A stretch of 64,000 nt of DNA from Ooceraea biroi (Eukaryota > Arthropoda > Insecta > Hymenoptera > Formicidae), in the NCBI RefSeq assembly GCF_003672135.1, contig NC_039510.1, forward strand, positions 11,036,001-11,100,000. The letters run 5' to 3'. How positions within the stretch are numbered: position 1 is the stretch's first letter; each line of letters opens with the position of its first letter. Of the stretch, positions 51,781-64,000 are shown piece by piece. A model generated the notes under the pieces. The model was not told the DNA's origin, made no database searches, and saw only the letters and a program-made list of their open reading frames with translations. A program made the translations under genes and the position numbers.

Positions 51781-54700
51781 CTCGGCTTCCGGTGACTGCA
51801 TTATCAAGGATGTCCGGGGTGGTTTTTCGGGCGGTATTTTCTTCAGTGTGCCGGTGAAAGAGCTGGCAGGTAAACCAGCACTTGTCGCTGAAGCACCCTC
51901 GTGGCTCTCGATCTGGCACTGAAGTCGATGAAACTGGGAAAACGAAGTACGCGACGCGTCGGCCCGATCGAATTGCGGGAGGCACGGTAACGGCATCTGC
52001 GACATGTTTGGTATCTGAATGGAATTTGGATCGGAAGCGTCGTGCTGTACGCGGGACGTCAGTTTCTCGCATACAGCCGATTGGCAGGCTTGAAGGGTGG
52101 CGCCCTGTGGGTACGAAGTAGTCAGGAGTGTTTGATGGAGGCCGTGCACGGATTGATGGTTGTGCGTTGGACAAGCTTTATCGGATACCTGATCCTGATG
52201 ATTTGGTAAGGGGCTCACCTGAGCCTGATGAGTGTCGCCTGTGATTGGGAGTTGTGCAAAATCACTGGATATCTTATGGCACTTGTCGTTCAATTGACTT
52301 TGATTTTGCAAACTTTGCAACCGCGCTTGCAAATCGGTCTGCTGGTGTTGAAATTGTGTTACTTTGTCCAGTATTTGATTTTGATTCTGAAGACATTGCA
52401 ACTTGGCCTGGAGATCACTCTGCTGACGCTCGAATTGGCTCAATTTCTCGGAGATTAAATCAAGACTCTGTTGATTCTGTAGTTGCTGTTGCTGAGCCTG
52501 AAGAGAATCTGTTTTCTCGATCTGATTCTCCAAAGTAGTCTGCAAGCATTCCGTCTGACTCTTGCTGTGAGTGAGCAAGTTGGAGGAAATAGCATGGCTT
52601 TTACGGTGACTGTGAATTATGTGATCAACCTGTTCAATCGGTTTGCTGATATTCGTCTCGCCAAAATCAGTCACCACAGTCAGCACGGTCTTTGTGTCCA
52701 ATTTTGCCTCACTAAGAGCTGGATACTGGTGGCAAAGATTCGGACTGGCTCTCTGCGATGAAGCGGTACTGGCTACTGATCCCAGGTTTACCACAGAACC
52801 CGTGATAGGCTGTTCATCAAAATCTTTCCTTGAGAGTTCCATGTGCTTTGTCAGATCAGCGCTCACGTGTCTCAGATGTCGACGTTGCTCCATTATAGTG
52901 CTCTGGCTGATATTAGGGACTGGTTGAAAGGCCGATTGAGACATTCTCGAATCTTTCCGATCATCCGGTGGATGAATCGACCTGAGATCTCTTCTTTCCT
53001 CTGATGGATTGCGAGAACGAGGACTCGTCGTGAATATTGGACCTTGTATCATGCTCCTCTCGTGTTCTTGCCGTTGACGTTGTTCTGCCCAGATTGCCAG
53101 CTCTTGCCGCGTCTTTTCAAAATTCTGACTGACAAAAGACGGACTTTTCTGTCCGGCACGGTCAGCGGATGTTTCGCGAATCGGTACAAACGGCATGGGT
53201 GATCTCCTCACGTCCTCTATTCTCTTACCCTCAAGATTCATGGGTGATCTCCGATGTTCTTCAAAGTAATCCGATCGTCTGTTCTCTGGAGGAATAGCAT
53301 TCCTCTGATTCGGGCTCACGTTACCCCATTCAGGCTTTCTGTCGGTACCTATGCTCTTTCTATTTTCTTGTCTATCGAAAGTCATCGGCGACACACGCAG
53401 ACCTACGTCCAATCTCCTCTGCTCTGCCGGGAACTGATTAGTCTCGACCCTTTTCGCGTCTACTACAGTAGTTTTCCTCCCCGATACAATATCTTGATTA
53501 TTATCGCCCGGAAACGTAAAGGTTATTGTATCGTTGCGCCTCTGGAAGCTGGTAGTCACATCCACTGATATGGATTTCCTATGCTCTGATCTAGACACGT
53601 ACAAGCCGCACTCCGTCGCGATAGTGTCCATCAGTTTCTCTCTGCCCGACTGATCGCCATTCGTATCCACATATAGGCCGTCTTGCCTTGTTCTTGGATT
53701 TTGATTAATTGTAGTCAAGTATCTTCTATCCGATCCGTCCGGACCAATTGGCGCTCCCGTCATTATAATGGCGCCATCGCTACGATGAATCGGATCTTGT
53801 TGGGGAGTCGAGGTCGGTTCGTACTTCGCTTTCTGCAACGCCGGTACGTCAACGCTCGCGGACTTCCGGTGTCCAGGATCGTGAGTGGTGATCTTGGAAT
53901 TGCCACGAGGTGGTACCATTGGTTTCGGTCCACGGCAAGGTCGTTCCGTCTGAATAGCAATCCCGTGCGCCACGTTCTGGGCGATTGGCTGGATGATCGG
54001 TTGCGTCTGGTACTGACTGATCTCTTGCGAAAACCTCTGCGGATTCGGCGATTGCTGACCAGGGTATTGCTGCGTGGGATAGATACCAGCGTGTGGATTG
54101 TATGGCACGGCGTTCATTACCGTTTGCGGGTACTGACTGTAAGGATATTGCGGTTGCGTGCCGAACTGAGCATAACTCGGTGGCTGCGGCACGACAATGC
54201 CCGAATAGTATGGTGGCTGGGGACTGGCGGACTGCGAGGGTATTTGCGAACCGTGTTGAACTGTCACATATTGACCCTGTCCGGTGAACATCGGATTCGT
54301 CGCGCCACTCTGACCATAGAGACTCGGATCCCGATACGTGACATCCCTCGTCACGTAACCAGCTCTGTCGGAGTATTGCGACTGAGGATAGATCTGCGAC
54401 CTGACCTCGTACTGTCCACGTATCTGCGAGTACTGACTTTGATCGTAATCAGGAGCGAACTGTGGCTGCGCCTGCACTGGTACCGTCTGCGTGCTAGTCT
54501 GGGACACGTGCTGGGCCCTCTCAACGTTGCTCTTATCTTGGCCGTATTGCGGAGGTGGTAATTGACCAGTTGGAGGGTGCTTATCCTCTGGTAATCCTAC
54601 AGACTGCCTTCTTCCTGAGGGATATTGCGCTGTTGGATGAGCAGATTGTTGTTGCTGCGAAGCTTGCTGCGGTTGCTGATCCTGAACTTGCCCTGCAGTT

Positions 54701-54965
54701 GGAGCATGCTGTATTCTTTCTTGGGTGAATCTTTCGTAATCCATCGTTCGATTTTCAAAGCCGTTGGAAAGATCTTGCTTTGCGATGTCAGCGAATGGTT
54801 CAGCGCGACCATTCTGGCAAGTCATCTGCTGATTGTCCGTCGTTTGTCCGACCTGGTTCTGCCCTTGAGCGTCGCTCAGTCCACCCGATCCGGACTGCGA
54901 CATGTTGGTGGCCCCCACCGACGGTCGTCCGCCGATGTAGCCAAGGATTTGCCCCAATCCACACA
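51781..54965 (-). CDS. Large exon of a Gln/Pro-rich disordered scaffold-like protein (family not recognised)
   Basis: This exon stays open for about 1062 codons. Its 3' edge is a clear donor (GAG then GTAATA, GT at 51780-51779) in phase 0, and the 54 codons beyond it read like intron. At the 5' edge the sequence CACAG precedes TGTGTGG, giving a possible acceptor at 54967-54966, and an in-frame TAA lies just upstream. Alternatively translation starts at the first in-frame ATG, 54903 (residue 22), whose context is CAAC-ATG. Residues 80-345 are rich in Gln, Pro, Tyr and Ser. RKS-type basic-Ser motifs occur near 367, 462, 536 and 788, and RRSP motifs near 572 and 587. A charged helical stretch spans about 614-640, a Gln-rich coiled coil about 807-895, and the end carries a PPEKPPR segment. 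No enzyme or membrane domain was seen. The composition suggests a cytoplasmic or cytoskeletal scaffold, which is an inference. Strand, frame and donor are secure; identity is not. Confidence 0.85.
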
Positions 54966-54966
54966 C

Positions 54967-55176
54967 TGTGACGATTTAACAAGTGACTTTGTCAGAAAGA
55001 TTTAAACGCTTCGAATGCTGCGACTGCAGGTTGCGTTTCTGCTCCTTTTCGTTCGTCTCAAATCAGTTCGAGACATGTAAACATTAATCTTGCAATCGAA
55101 GATTTCGATGTTTTTAAAAAATTATCTTTTGAGCAATTTCTAGGTTTTCTTTTTGTATTTTTCAATGATTAATTAG

Positions 55177-55220
<44 letters not shown>

Positions 55221-56566
55221 TATTGTTTATATGGAATAAAAGAAGATTGTTGTAAATTGATCTTTTGATAATTGTATCTTTCTTCTTCTTGTTTCGTAAA
55301 TTGGTTATTATTGTCTATAAAATAACCAGTACTATTCGATCCTCATAATATTATATGATGAATGCTGTAATGAGAAGTAATCGATAAGAGTCGCTGATTC
55401 TATGTAATGTTCCTCGTTGCAGTCGATTTGTTCGCTGATACCTTCCACGACGAAACGGGATTATGGCGGCGAACTGTTTCTCTTTCTTATTTCTCCACCC
55501 TGTTCCGTAAACACTGGATACTGAGAACGATGTCGTTACATACGAGAGTTATCTCTTTTTCTTCAATCTCACTTTGTCCGTTATAAGAGTACTCTCCAGA
55601 ATGGCAGTTTGAAAAAGCTCCTTCTTCCAGTAGCAACGTTTTTCATCGTTTCTCGATTTATGACATTATGCGCGTACGTTTCTGTGTGTATATTTTTGCG
55701 GTATATCTTTAATATTATATTATTACAAATGTAGACTTTTGATTATCTCGATATTAATTGAAAACGCAGTGACTTTATGTAAATTTTTCCAAACGTTATA
55801 TCTGGTTGTAATCTGATTTTGATTCTTTACCCATACTCCTCTGTACATCATTTGATTGCACTGCCTTGATTTCCTCGAACTGTCTAAAAACAAATTTCTT
55901 TTTGCTCGTCGGCGACTTTAACTAGTCGTTAATTCTTGACCAGGATGATGAAAACAGTCTGATCACATAAACTTCACGAGAACATTACTTCGGTAATATT
56001 TCCGTTGTCTCTGATAATAAAGTCTGTGTGCTCTTCCATTTCCTGCATATTTTTGCGTGAAGTTTGCATCAAGCTTATTCGACTCCAATCCAACTTATCT
56101 GAAAACATACAATTTTAAAATGCATCGCATATTTTTCTATATGTCCGCACATCGATTTTTGCTCTCAGTTAATCAAAGTAAAATATAAGTTCGCTTGTTT
56201 TAAAGCATATTATATTCTGATCAATTGTCTTTACCACGTGAAAAGGAGAGTAATCCCTTCTTACTTAAATATTATTATTAAAAAATTATTAATAAAAAAG
56301 TTTCCATTCAATAATTTGTTCATAGTATACCTTCATTAATAAACCATGTTATTATCTATTTATATTTCTCCGAGGAAATAGATAAATTTAAATAAAAAGT
56401 ATAATATATTAACAAAACTAGAAAAATATCAAATATTCAAGTAGATAATTATAAGCATGATATAACAATTAAAATAACAATACACAACAATTTTTACTAT
56501 TTTATTGAAGTAATTTTATTTTTTATAAAAAATGTCTATTTCAATGAGTATATTTATTAAAATATA
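54967..56566. other. Sequence upstream of the large exon
   Basis: Either the preceding intron or the 5' leader of the minus-strand gene. The stretch 54967-55080 is moderately GC-rich; beyond it the DNA is AT-rich with a TA microsatellite. No clear initiator or upstream exon was found. Confidence 0.45.
55181..55212. repeat. (TA)n microsatellite
   Basis: About 16 TA units, a little upstream of the large minus-strand exon. Confidence 0.95.
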
Positions 56567-56568
56567 TA

Positions 56569-57440
56569 CAGGGTGAGCACCTAAAACAGGCCACCTGAAT
56601 ATCTCGGCTGTTACTGGTGATAGAAAAAACTGTGTCAGACCAAACTTGCATGGTTTCGAGGGACACATAATTTGGTCTAAATAGTTTTTATTAGGTGGAC
56701 GCGTAGAGGTCATATGAAGGTCAACTTCGTTTTTTTAAATGATATGATATGTCTTTTTACGTACTATCTAGTAGAGCGTTTGAAGATGCGCACATTGATC
56801 TACGGGTCAAAATCATTCAAGGTCACTGAAGGCCAACTGCAAGGGAAAATAATTTACTTTATATTGCCTAGAGTTCTCTGCTATTAAAAATACTGTAAAC
56901 TCAGAAATGAAAAAGTTCTAGCCCTTAGAAATTTTTTCTTTTTCCGCGAAGTTCTGAGTTGTTGTTATCATTATTTTTTATATTGCCTAGAGTTCCCTGC
57001 TATTGAAAATACCGTAAATTCAGAAATGAAAACGTTCTCGAGTTTAAAAGTTTTTTCTTCTCAGAGGAGTTCTGAGTTGTTGTTATCATTATTTTTTATA
57101 TTGCCTAGAGTTCTCTGTTATTAAAAATACCGTAACTTCAGAAATGAAAAAGTTCTAGCACTTAGAAATTTTAGCCTTCAGTGACCTTGAATGATTTTGA
57201 CCCGTAGATCAATGTGCGCATCTTCAAACGCTCTACTAGATGGTACGTAAAAAAACATATCATACCATTTAAAAAAACGAAGTTGACCTTCATATGCCCT
57301 CTACGCGTCCACCTAATAAAAAACTATTCAGACCAAATTATGTGTCCCTCGAAACCATGCAAGTTTGGTCTGACACATTTTTTTCTATCACCAGTAACAG
57401 CCGAGATATTCAGGTGGCCTATTTTAGGTGCCTCACCCTG
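56569..57440. mobile_element. 872-bp foldback element with CAGGGTGAG ends and internal tandem repeats (copy B)
   Basis: Second copy of the element at 28943. The arms span about 56569-56832 and 57174-57440, longer than in copy A because both retain the AGTGACCTTGAATGATTTTG segment and its complement. TA lies outside both ends (56567-56568 and 57441-57442). Three tandem copies of a unit of about 118 bp fill the centre. The ORFs here (minus 56516-56713 and plus 57214-57489) translate arm sequence in the two mirror positions and are not genes. Confidence 0.9.
56855..57173. repeat. Three tandem copies of a ~118-bp unit inside foldback copy B
   Basis: The marker ATTGCCTAGAGTT starts at 56863, 56982 and 57100, giving periods of 119 and 118 bp. 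The second and third units are more diverged (TTCTCGAGTTTAAAAG and CTCAGAGGAG variants) than those of copy A. Confidence 0.85.
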
Positions 57441-57442
57441 TA

Positions 57443-60400
57443 TAGTAATTAAGTTGTATTTATTTTATTTAAATTTTATTGATACTTAATCAAGAGCTAC
57501 TAACGCCTAAACATATAACAATATTAATACAAAAGTAAAGAATACAAGGAAGAGATAACTGCACGAATTTCCTATTCTACGATTTATTTTATCCCGAAAA
57601 AAACAGAGAATTGTTTCTCCGATTTCCCAAGTGTCTCATGATCATCGTACTTCCTACGAACAGTGCTATCTTTTACTGCCAGAAAGTTAGTTCGCAGAAA
57701 ATGGCTACGATGAAAAGTTCTCATTGGTTTGCAGCTAACCGATGAAATATTAGTAATAGTAAAGTACTGAAAATCTTTTTCTCTTGTCAACTTGTATAGA
57801 ATGATCAAGAACGTTGTACAACTTGTGTTCTACATTTCGCAGTTCTGAAATTGCTTCCTTAAATTAAAATAAATGACGTAACTCTTCAGTATATCTTGAC
57901 TCACACTTATACTTCATTTAATTTGAAATATTAAAGTGGAACTTGAGCGATATTAGCTTAACTGCGTAACTGGTTTCACTTCGAAATTAAGTAGGAAGTA
58001 ATATAAAATCTTTCAAATGTTTTTGTTTGTACATTTTACATATGAGTGTTACATACATGTGTTAAATATTTGTGTTTGAATAATATTTCGATCGTATTAT
58101 TCGAATAATGGATATGCTGCGTTTCTGGGAGGAACATTTGTAGATCGCAAAAGCTATTATAAGGAAGACAAAAAGACGTGTATTACATTTTTCAGAAATA
58201 AATAGCACTTACAACCTCTTTCATGTACCTCGTAAACAGCCTAATACCTTGTACACTTAACGATAAATGTTCTTGCTCGTGTCGGCTAAAACCATTACTT
58301 ACGTACGGTCACGATTAGGCGATAAAACGTTTCCTCGCCACACCGTTGTGATTGAATGCCTCTGATAAGCTCTTTTCTCTTATTTTTAACATTTCAAATA
58401 TAGTGATACATTTACAATTTTTTTTAGATGCTCCATTAGATGCTATTTTTCTTTAGATATTATGTATATATTACCAAAAAAAGTGTTTTGTGACACAAAA
58501 ATATTTCACATAGAAAGAAGCGGTTTTACAATTTATTATACGCGCGTATAGGAAGTTATTGTCTTTATCACGCACGTCGTATATCCTGCAACTTGTCCTG
58601 CTCCAAATGCACAATACATGTACATGTACGCATATCAATGCATCATCATACATTCGCGCACATTTACCACGCTGCTAGTACATCGAAGGTCTAAGCGTTC
58701 TCGGGGTAGATATCGCACCCCATGCATATCTGCACGTGTTCGCATTCTCTCGAAATGCATTCATATGTATGCGTACGCTTATAGATCCTTAATATTCCTA
58801 CTCTGCTATGTATAGAGCTCTACGCGTTTGTACTTATACGCAAGAAGCAAGCGCACGTGAACAGATATCTTTGACGGCGAATACATAAGGGGTAGCTCCA
58901 AGTTACCGTCTATCCCTTCTTACTAATGCATCCGAGTGACATTTTTCCAAGCTTTCATTCTTTGTACAAGAAAATACAAAATTTAACTAAATTTGTACAT
59001 AAGAAATGTTAGTATAATGTTAAGATGTGCCGAGTAATTGATTTATGTAAATTTTCAAAAATTAAGACAATGAATGGTGATTTTGGATCACCCTATGTAG
59101 ATGCAAGCTTGGTGCATGAGGTGATTTGCGCGAGAATAGCGAGAATAACGTCTGATGTTAGAAGCACGTTCCATACGACGTCAAACTACCTCGAGAATTC
59201 CGTTTTCGCGAGTTATTCGTCAGCGATAGCAATCGTGGATCTGTTCTCTGAGGACGAATCGGGTTACTGCGTCAAATTGCGTCGGCGAACGCAATTTAGA
59301 CGCGAACTGCGCTGTGCATCGCGTAAAATGTACATATTAAACTTTATTGACTATGACAAATCATTATTTCAAAACATTAACAAATGGAGATGATACTGTG
59401 CTTCTGTTGTCAGTTAAATTGTATTATAAATTGTATTATAAATTGATATATTTTCTATTTTATATTTTGCATATTTTCTATTAAATTTGCATGAAAGAAA
59501 TTTATTTGATAGATTAATACTCTTACAAATCAAACTGCATCAAAATAAATTATACAATCTTAATATTACTACTTTTTTCAATGCATTCTTAATATTAATT
59601 CTTTGTTTAATAAAATTTATTGAGTTGATCCCTTGCTAGTAACAAAGTACTAATTTAATCCACACGTATGATTTCGCGGAAATAATTAATCACTTAATAA
59701 AAAATATTTACTTTATTCGCGAAATTTCTAAATAGAAGCAAATGCAGGATTTATGTATTTTAAAATATACGAGGTGAAAACTTTTCATATGGTTGTTACG
59801 TATTACTATCCGTTATGCTGTATATTTCTCGTTTTGATATTCGTAAATAATTCAAATCATACTTTACACTCTATCTATCCGAAAAAGTTTCGTAATACTC
59901 CACGCGAGTATACAAACACACACATCTACACAATGAAAGTTTGGAAATATGTAGAAGCGAGCTGCAATAGGGATCCTTCATCCCGGAGGAATGGATCACA
60001 TTCACTGGATTCAGATCAACAGCTAAGATTAATGGACGAACTCTAAAACTAACTTCATGTACAAGCCGAATTGCCAAATCGGGTCGACGATTGGCGTACT
60101 CGGAGAAACAAACGATCGACCGACTCCGCAACTACCTGCTCTAGATCACGTAATGCGATCTCTAAGTTGGATTGAAAGATATGTCTGCTGAGAGATACGA
60201 ATTCAATACGCAATCTACTGTTTTGCAGGACCAGTGATCCAAAAGTACTCAGACTAAACGTAACAAAATAAACGAAACTTTCAATTAATAATATCAGAGC
60301 TTGTTAAGAGAAACATTAAGCTACGCGAACAGAATATCTCGGTACACCAATGTTAGTTTAATGTAAATTTCACAAAATGTTGCACAAAACGTAGTTAAAG

Positions 60401-63400
60401 CGGATTCGAAAGTCTGTTCTGTTCCAACTATTCTAACTTGTGCTTTTGATGGGAATAAATAATGTTTGCGCGTTTCAACGACAGCAAATGAGATGTTTAT
60501 TTTAAAATTAATACTCGTATGATTGTGAGGCATTACAACTGTGGCAAAACTCAAATACGGAAAAGCTGGCAGTAATATCATTTTATTAATGTTTTCAATT
60601 CTAAACTTACGGAATATATACATATGAAATATACTATACAATTAATCTATTTTTCATCACCTTGTTATATTTGAATGAATTTTAAATATAAGTTGAAGAA
60701 ATTATCTTGTTATTGAATGTATTTGAATGAATAATCTTATCTTAATATAAGCAGTCAAATCTTTTCAGAAAATTATTTTCGAGACCTCGGAAGTGTCGGA
60801 AATATATTGAATTCTTAAAAAAGTAACGAATGAAAACAAAAGATAGAGGATCCGCAATAGTCGAGAAACTTCGCCGCGTGCGTTTGATATTTCCAATCGA
60901 CGGCACGTCACAAGTATTTTCGCGACTGTCTGCATCGATTAATTTCAAGTTTTTATCAATCTAGCCTAGCGACTGACCCAAATGCGAAACTACGAAAGTT
61001 CGTATTCCAGCATAAAAGCCGACCGCGATTCCGGACTTTTTCAGCAGGCTTCATTTCGCCCAGGTTAATCGAATCCTCGAGGCGATGCGATTGGCGGGCG
61101 ACCAAATTTCGCTAATTATCGTATCGAACGACGGAGTTGGTGGTGCGACCTGAAAATTCCTTATGCAGGCATAGTTCGATTACGGCGATCATGTTAATTT
61201 CCGTGGGAGTCGCGTAAAAAATATCGAACTAGAAGAACAAAGTGGCATCGAAACGTTGCATTCCTATTCCAGACCCACGAGCTACCGAAAATCAGGAGTC
61301 TCCCTCTGTACTTCGATTCCAGGCATATCCTCGACCTAGCCGTGAAAAAGGGGTATTGAGGGAATGGGCGAATAGGTAATATTCGTGCATCATCTCACGC
61401 GCGAACGTGTGCGAGATATGCTCCACTCGACGAAGCGAAACGACGGACGCGATAAGTCGCCGAGTAATCTAGAGCGGAATGAAAATTCCGCGATTTTCCA
61501 AGATCGCTTACGACGAACTGCAATACGGATCAAAGATAGCGACGCCGTTTTCCGAACTTGCGCGAAGATCGACCTTCTGAGATGAACCTGTGCTAATTTA
61601 CGGAATGCGAGTATACCTATAGCTCGTATTTTCTTGCTGAGAAAAAGCCAAGGTATTTTATATTATATTCGTATGCAGATTGATGGGACAATTTATGCGA
61701 AACAAGAAGCGCTCTCTGATTTTTATGACGGTAGAAATCGCATGCCGTGCTCTCCACCGTCTTCGGCGACGTATTTTTCTTTTCTTTCGTAGTAACCCTA
61801 GTTAACCCAAGGTTTCCTAATTTCCATATTTATCAAAAGCTGAAAGTTTTCTACGTTAACTTGGTTCCAAACTCGGAAACTCCCTGCAGGCCAACGGAAG
61901 CCCCGCCGTTGGAACTGTCTTGTTCCGCTGTCACCACATGAAAATTAAGGAGGATGGATGATAGCATTATTTCCCCAACTTTATACCACCGTTTAATTAT
62001 AGTTTGACAATAGATTATGCATATTCCATATGTATTAAATCAAGAAAAGAGAGGGGGAAAAGAGAAGTGAGCGAAGTTGCACAACAAATAACGGCAAAAC
62101 ACTTTAAACTTGGAATAAATTTGAAATTAAAATAACTTACAATACATTGTGCTGTTATATTGGTAAATACAACTGCATATTTCATGTACTTTTTGAGGAA
62201 AAGGTAAAGCAGCAGTTAAATAACTTTTACAAGGAAATAATATCTTTAATCATATTTGACGTTAACCACAATAAATTATAATAATATAAGAATATCTCTA
62301 ATATTTCTTTAATGTGTATTCCAGTGTTTAATAAAAATTATGTCTATTCGCGTTTACACAAATATAAAAATGCAAATAAGTTCTAAAATAGCTTTTACTT
62401 CAAAAAGATTTCATTTATTGTAATAGGACAGCGAAAGGTTTTAGATAAAAATTAATACTGTTTATCTTCTTGATTTTTTGCCAACAATTGTCTACACCAT
62501 CATACGGGCTCGTGCGAAAATTTCGCCAAGAAGGCTGCAGAGAGGATGCTAAGACTTGGAAAAATTACCGTTCCGATGTTAAGCACTCCCAGGAGTCCGT
62601 AATATATGGAGTGAGCGCATGGAGACTGTAAAACTGTTCTTTACGCAAGAGATGCTTTTTTTCTCTTGAATGTGAACGTGTAAAGAAGATAAATAGCGGA
62701 ATAGCAACAATAGCGTTGATTATTATGTCAGAGACAAGAACAAGTCAGTGAAATGGATTGTTACCTCTCATAATTTCCTATTTGCAAGGAACGCCTGGAG
62801 GATTTGTGGTAATCATCGAGAAGAAAGAGAATTACGAGAGTTTGTGGCGCGATGCACATGCAACAAAACTGAAGCGCTAATTAGAACTTGGAGTACAAGC
62901 TATGCGACAAAAGCGCGGCTTAACAATGAAAAACGCGCCTAAGAAGCATGAATGTTTGCCCAAGCTGATTTCGTTATGCCCACTAAATAAGTGAAACAAG
63001 ATCTTCTTCTCCTTAGTTACTCCTTTCGTTTTTACCTCCTTTTGTTTCTCAATCTTTTTCCCCCTCTCTCCCTCTCTCTCTCTCTCTTTCTCTTTCACCA
63101 AAAAAGGTAGCAAGAAGCTCGCTCCAGAATAATTCAACGACTACAAACTTTCTTATTTCGTAAAAGCTGTCCACCAAGAAATTATAATATCACAGTTTTA
63201 TTATCCTACGACATTATATTGTAGCAGCATCTTGTGATTTAATAATTTCTTGACATTTAATCTACCACGCAATTAAACAGTTTGTAATGCTGCAATCATT
63301 GTTTCATATTGGTAAAGAATGGAATGGGCAATGAGAAATCCGTTAGGGAGAATTTCGACACCGAAATAGCCCGCTTCGATTTTGCTGATGGATGTACTGT

Positions 63401-64000
63401 CGCTTAATACGGAACGAACGGCCATATTTCATTTCACGACGTATGGACAGCTGAAGTTTGTACTTTCCGCAACTTTTAATCAATGTCAATCGGCGCGGTC
63501 GACGAACTGATTCGAGGATGATCGATCCATTACGGCAACGAATCGCGGAATACCTCGAGCGCAGTGGACCTATTGACGGGGCATTGTCACTATTGCAGGT
63601 AATCATCCAGCGATCGTAGGATAATTTCATCGGAGATCGAGTTATCTCGAAGTAGCGACATAGGTTTATAGGATTAAAGGGCAACCGCGTACATTTCGCA
63701 CGTAGCATGTATTGCGCGTTTACATAGCTGCATTTTAGAAAGCGACGAATTTCTATGTATTTCTAGTAGTTTGTAATATAATTTTATAATAATAAATTGC
63801 AATCCGCAATAAATTATAATCGACTAAATGGATTAAACATAATTATTGTTATAGTATTATCATTGTAATACGATAGGATATATATGTAACGCAATATACA
63901 TCTCTTATGGATTCAATCAATATTACAACGATTGTAGCAAAAAAGTAGCATGTAGCATATCAAATGCTGAAATAATAGGAATGATTTAATATAATATATT
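57443..64000. other. AT-rich DNA, no gene recognised
   Basis: ORFs of up to 122 codons (plus, 59025-59393) show no domain. A CpG-richer patch lies at about 60890-61580. Upstream exons of the minus-strand gene may lie here or beyond the window, but no convincing one was found. Confidence 0.5.
63063..63095. repeat. CT-rich simple repeat
   Basis: An imperfect CT tract. Confidence 0.9.

Noticed and set aside
53683..54561. Plus-strand ORF of 292 codons inside the large exon
   Set aside because: It is the antisense shadow of the Gln-rich minus-strand frame; its Arg/Leu-rich peptide follows from reversed Gln/Tyr codons.
56516..57489. ORFs with a shared PSKPCKFGLT peptide, also seen at 28874-29089
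   Set aside because: They are translations of the foldback arms; the shared peptide reflects repeat identity and not a gene.
1..64000. CRISPR arrays, rRNA genes, tRNA genes, retroviral or LTR elements
   Set aside because: I looked for spaced direct repeats, tRNA T-loop motifs and paired long direct repeats and saw none that were convincing by eye; a tRNA scan and a repeat search would be the decisive checks.

Overview
The window looks like nuclear DNA of an insect, most likely a hymenopteran and plausibly an ant. This rests on an AT-rich background interrupted by CpG-rich blocks, very sparse coding sequence, GT/AG splice signals, dinucleotide microsatellites and DNA-transposon-derived inverted repeats. 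No bacterial, organellar or viral genes were recognised. The taxonomic guess is an inference from composition, not from a marker gene.

Coding content is small. The one convincing coding unit is a single exon of about 3.2 kb on the minus strand (54965 to 51781). It encodes about 1062 residues of a Gln/Pro/Tyr-rich, largely disordered protein with repeated Arg-Lys-Ser-x-Ser motifs and a Gln-rich coiled-coil region near the C-terminal end. It ends at a clean GTAATA donor in phase 0. A possible next exon, 51 bp and also phase 0, lies 13.6 kb further along the same strand (38148 to 38098). If both belong to one transcript, much of the window is intron of one large minus-strand gene. A CpG-rich island at about 20.5-21.5 kb has a minus-strand initiator and a donor, and may be a further promoter with a non-coding first exon.

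Region by region: 1-28 kb is AT-rich non-coding DNA with CpG-rich blocks (about 4.4-5.8, 9.1-9.7, 11.8-12.3, 19.0-19.7, 20.5-21.5 and 26.3-26.8 kb). 28.33-29.80 kb holds two neighbouring foldback elements that both begin CAGGGTG and are flanked by TA. 30-38 kb is AT-rich. 38.1-41.2 kb is CpG-rich and non-coding. 44.09-46.49 kb is a 2.4-kb near-perfect palindrome whose centre holds the decayed 3' end of a DDE transposase gene. 46.5-49.6 kb is again CpG-rich. 51.8-55.0 kb is the large exon. 56.57-57.44 kb is a second copy of the longer CAGGGTG foldback element. 57.5-64 kb is AT-rich with no recognisable gene.

The most notable structure is the set of four long inverted repeats, apparently lying in introns or between genes. 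Any transcript through them would form long double-stranded RNA. Most short open reading frames in the window are chance frames or copies of repeat arms and were not annotated.
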